Positions 63,937 to 64,000 of a DNA stretch of 64,000 nt are shown piece after piece. Made by a program: the position numbers and the translations under genes. The stretch is taken from assembly GCF_003362805.1 (NCBI RefSeq), contig NZ_QNQT01000006.1, positions 1 through 64,000 of the forward strand. The letters run 5' to 3'. The notes beneath the pieces were generated by a model. That model ran no database searches. It was not told the origin of the DNA and saw nothing but the letters and a program-made list of their open reading frames with translations. The number at the start of each line of letters is the position of its first letter. Position 1 is the first letter of the stretch. The DNA comes from Neobacillus piezotolerans (lineage in GTDB: Bacteria; Bacillota; Bacilli; Bacillales; Cytobacillaceae).

Positions 63937-64000
63937 ATGAATACATTTTATTTTATCGTGAACCCGAAGGCGGGAAACGGCAAAGGCAGGGCGGTTTGGA
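63937..64000 (+). CDS. ytlR: Diacylglycerol kinase-like lipid kinase (YtlR), N-terminus only
   Basis: The first 21 codons read MNTFYFIVNPKAGNGKGRAV, the opening motif of DAG-kinase catalytic domains (VNPKAGNGKG). ATG follows GGAG. The gene continues beyond the window end, so nothing more can be said. Confidence 0.85.
   Translation, partial: MNTFYFIVNPKAGNGKGRAVW

Overview
The window is a 64 kb chromosomal segment of a spore-forming member of the Bacillaceae (Bacillus sensu lato). The evidence is gene content and order: a trnB-like tRNA cluster, glgCD, yteA, the men cluster, ythAB (cytochrome bd), ytiB, yidD, luxS, ytkD, ytlDCA, ytmAB, pckA, metK, asnB, ytoA, ytpAB, ytqAB, yttB, leuS, ytwF, an alpha/beta SASP, cse60, ytfP, ytgP, ytzG, ytzE, pepV, dat, ytlP and ytlR. 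This closely follows the Bacillus subtilis 'yt' region. The SASP and Cse60 genes indicate endospore formation. Most of the segment is ordinary core genome; no phage, insertion sequence or CRISPR array was seen.

Layout. 1-1289: twelve tRNA genes (the first cut by the window edge), with a partial duplication of the tRNA-fMet 5' end, then a terminator. 1415-2179: a 52-bp tandem array. 2957-5176: glgC-glgD without glgB, glgA or glgP. 5224-7220: yteA and menA on the minus strand. 7629-15113: menF-menD-menH-menB-menE-menC, mostly with overlapping genes. 15216-17491: a small ORF, then an ABC-F gene behind an attenuator-like leader. 17587-21359: DUF1540, cydB, cydA and a Zur-boxed znuA. 21582-25869: carbonic anhydrase, yidD, luxS, small conserved genes, a lipoprotein and ytkD. 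25920-31825: the ytlDCA ABC transporter, ytmAB, a second 52-bp array and pckA with CcpN-like boxes. 31952-41362: DCC protein, SAM riboswitch-metK, asnB, ytoA, ytpAB, mnmM/mnmL (ytqBA), ytzC and a small basic protein.

41599-47553 is the main accessory block: an Fnr-type operator followed by six genes that appear to be one operon for ammonia-forming nitrite reduction. They are an unknown membrane protein, a CcmF/NrfE-type haem lyase, a CcmH/NrfF-like protein with only one Cys, a small membrane protein, NrfH and pentahaem NrfA. 47847-57415: MFS transporter, T-box-leuS, ytwF, a third 52-bp-period array, SASP, cse60, ytfP, murJ (ytgP) and ytzG. 57531-59205: a fourth 52-bp array and two AT-rich genes of uncertain origin. 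59345-64000: ytzE, pepV, six full plus one partial copy of a 141-bp hairpin repeat, dat, thpR (ytlP) and the start of ytlR.

The most unusual signal is the repeats. Four separate arrays share an exact 52-bp period. Each unit carries an 8-bp inverted-repeat pair whose arms differ between arrays but stay complementary within each array. Three of the four sit between convergent genes. The 141-bp pepV-dat array is a second, unrelated, nearly identical hairpin array. Calls rest on reading the sequence and on known families; no database search was run.
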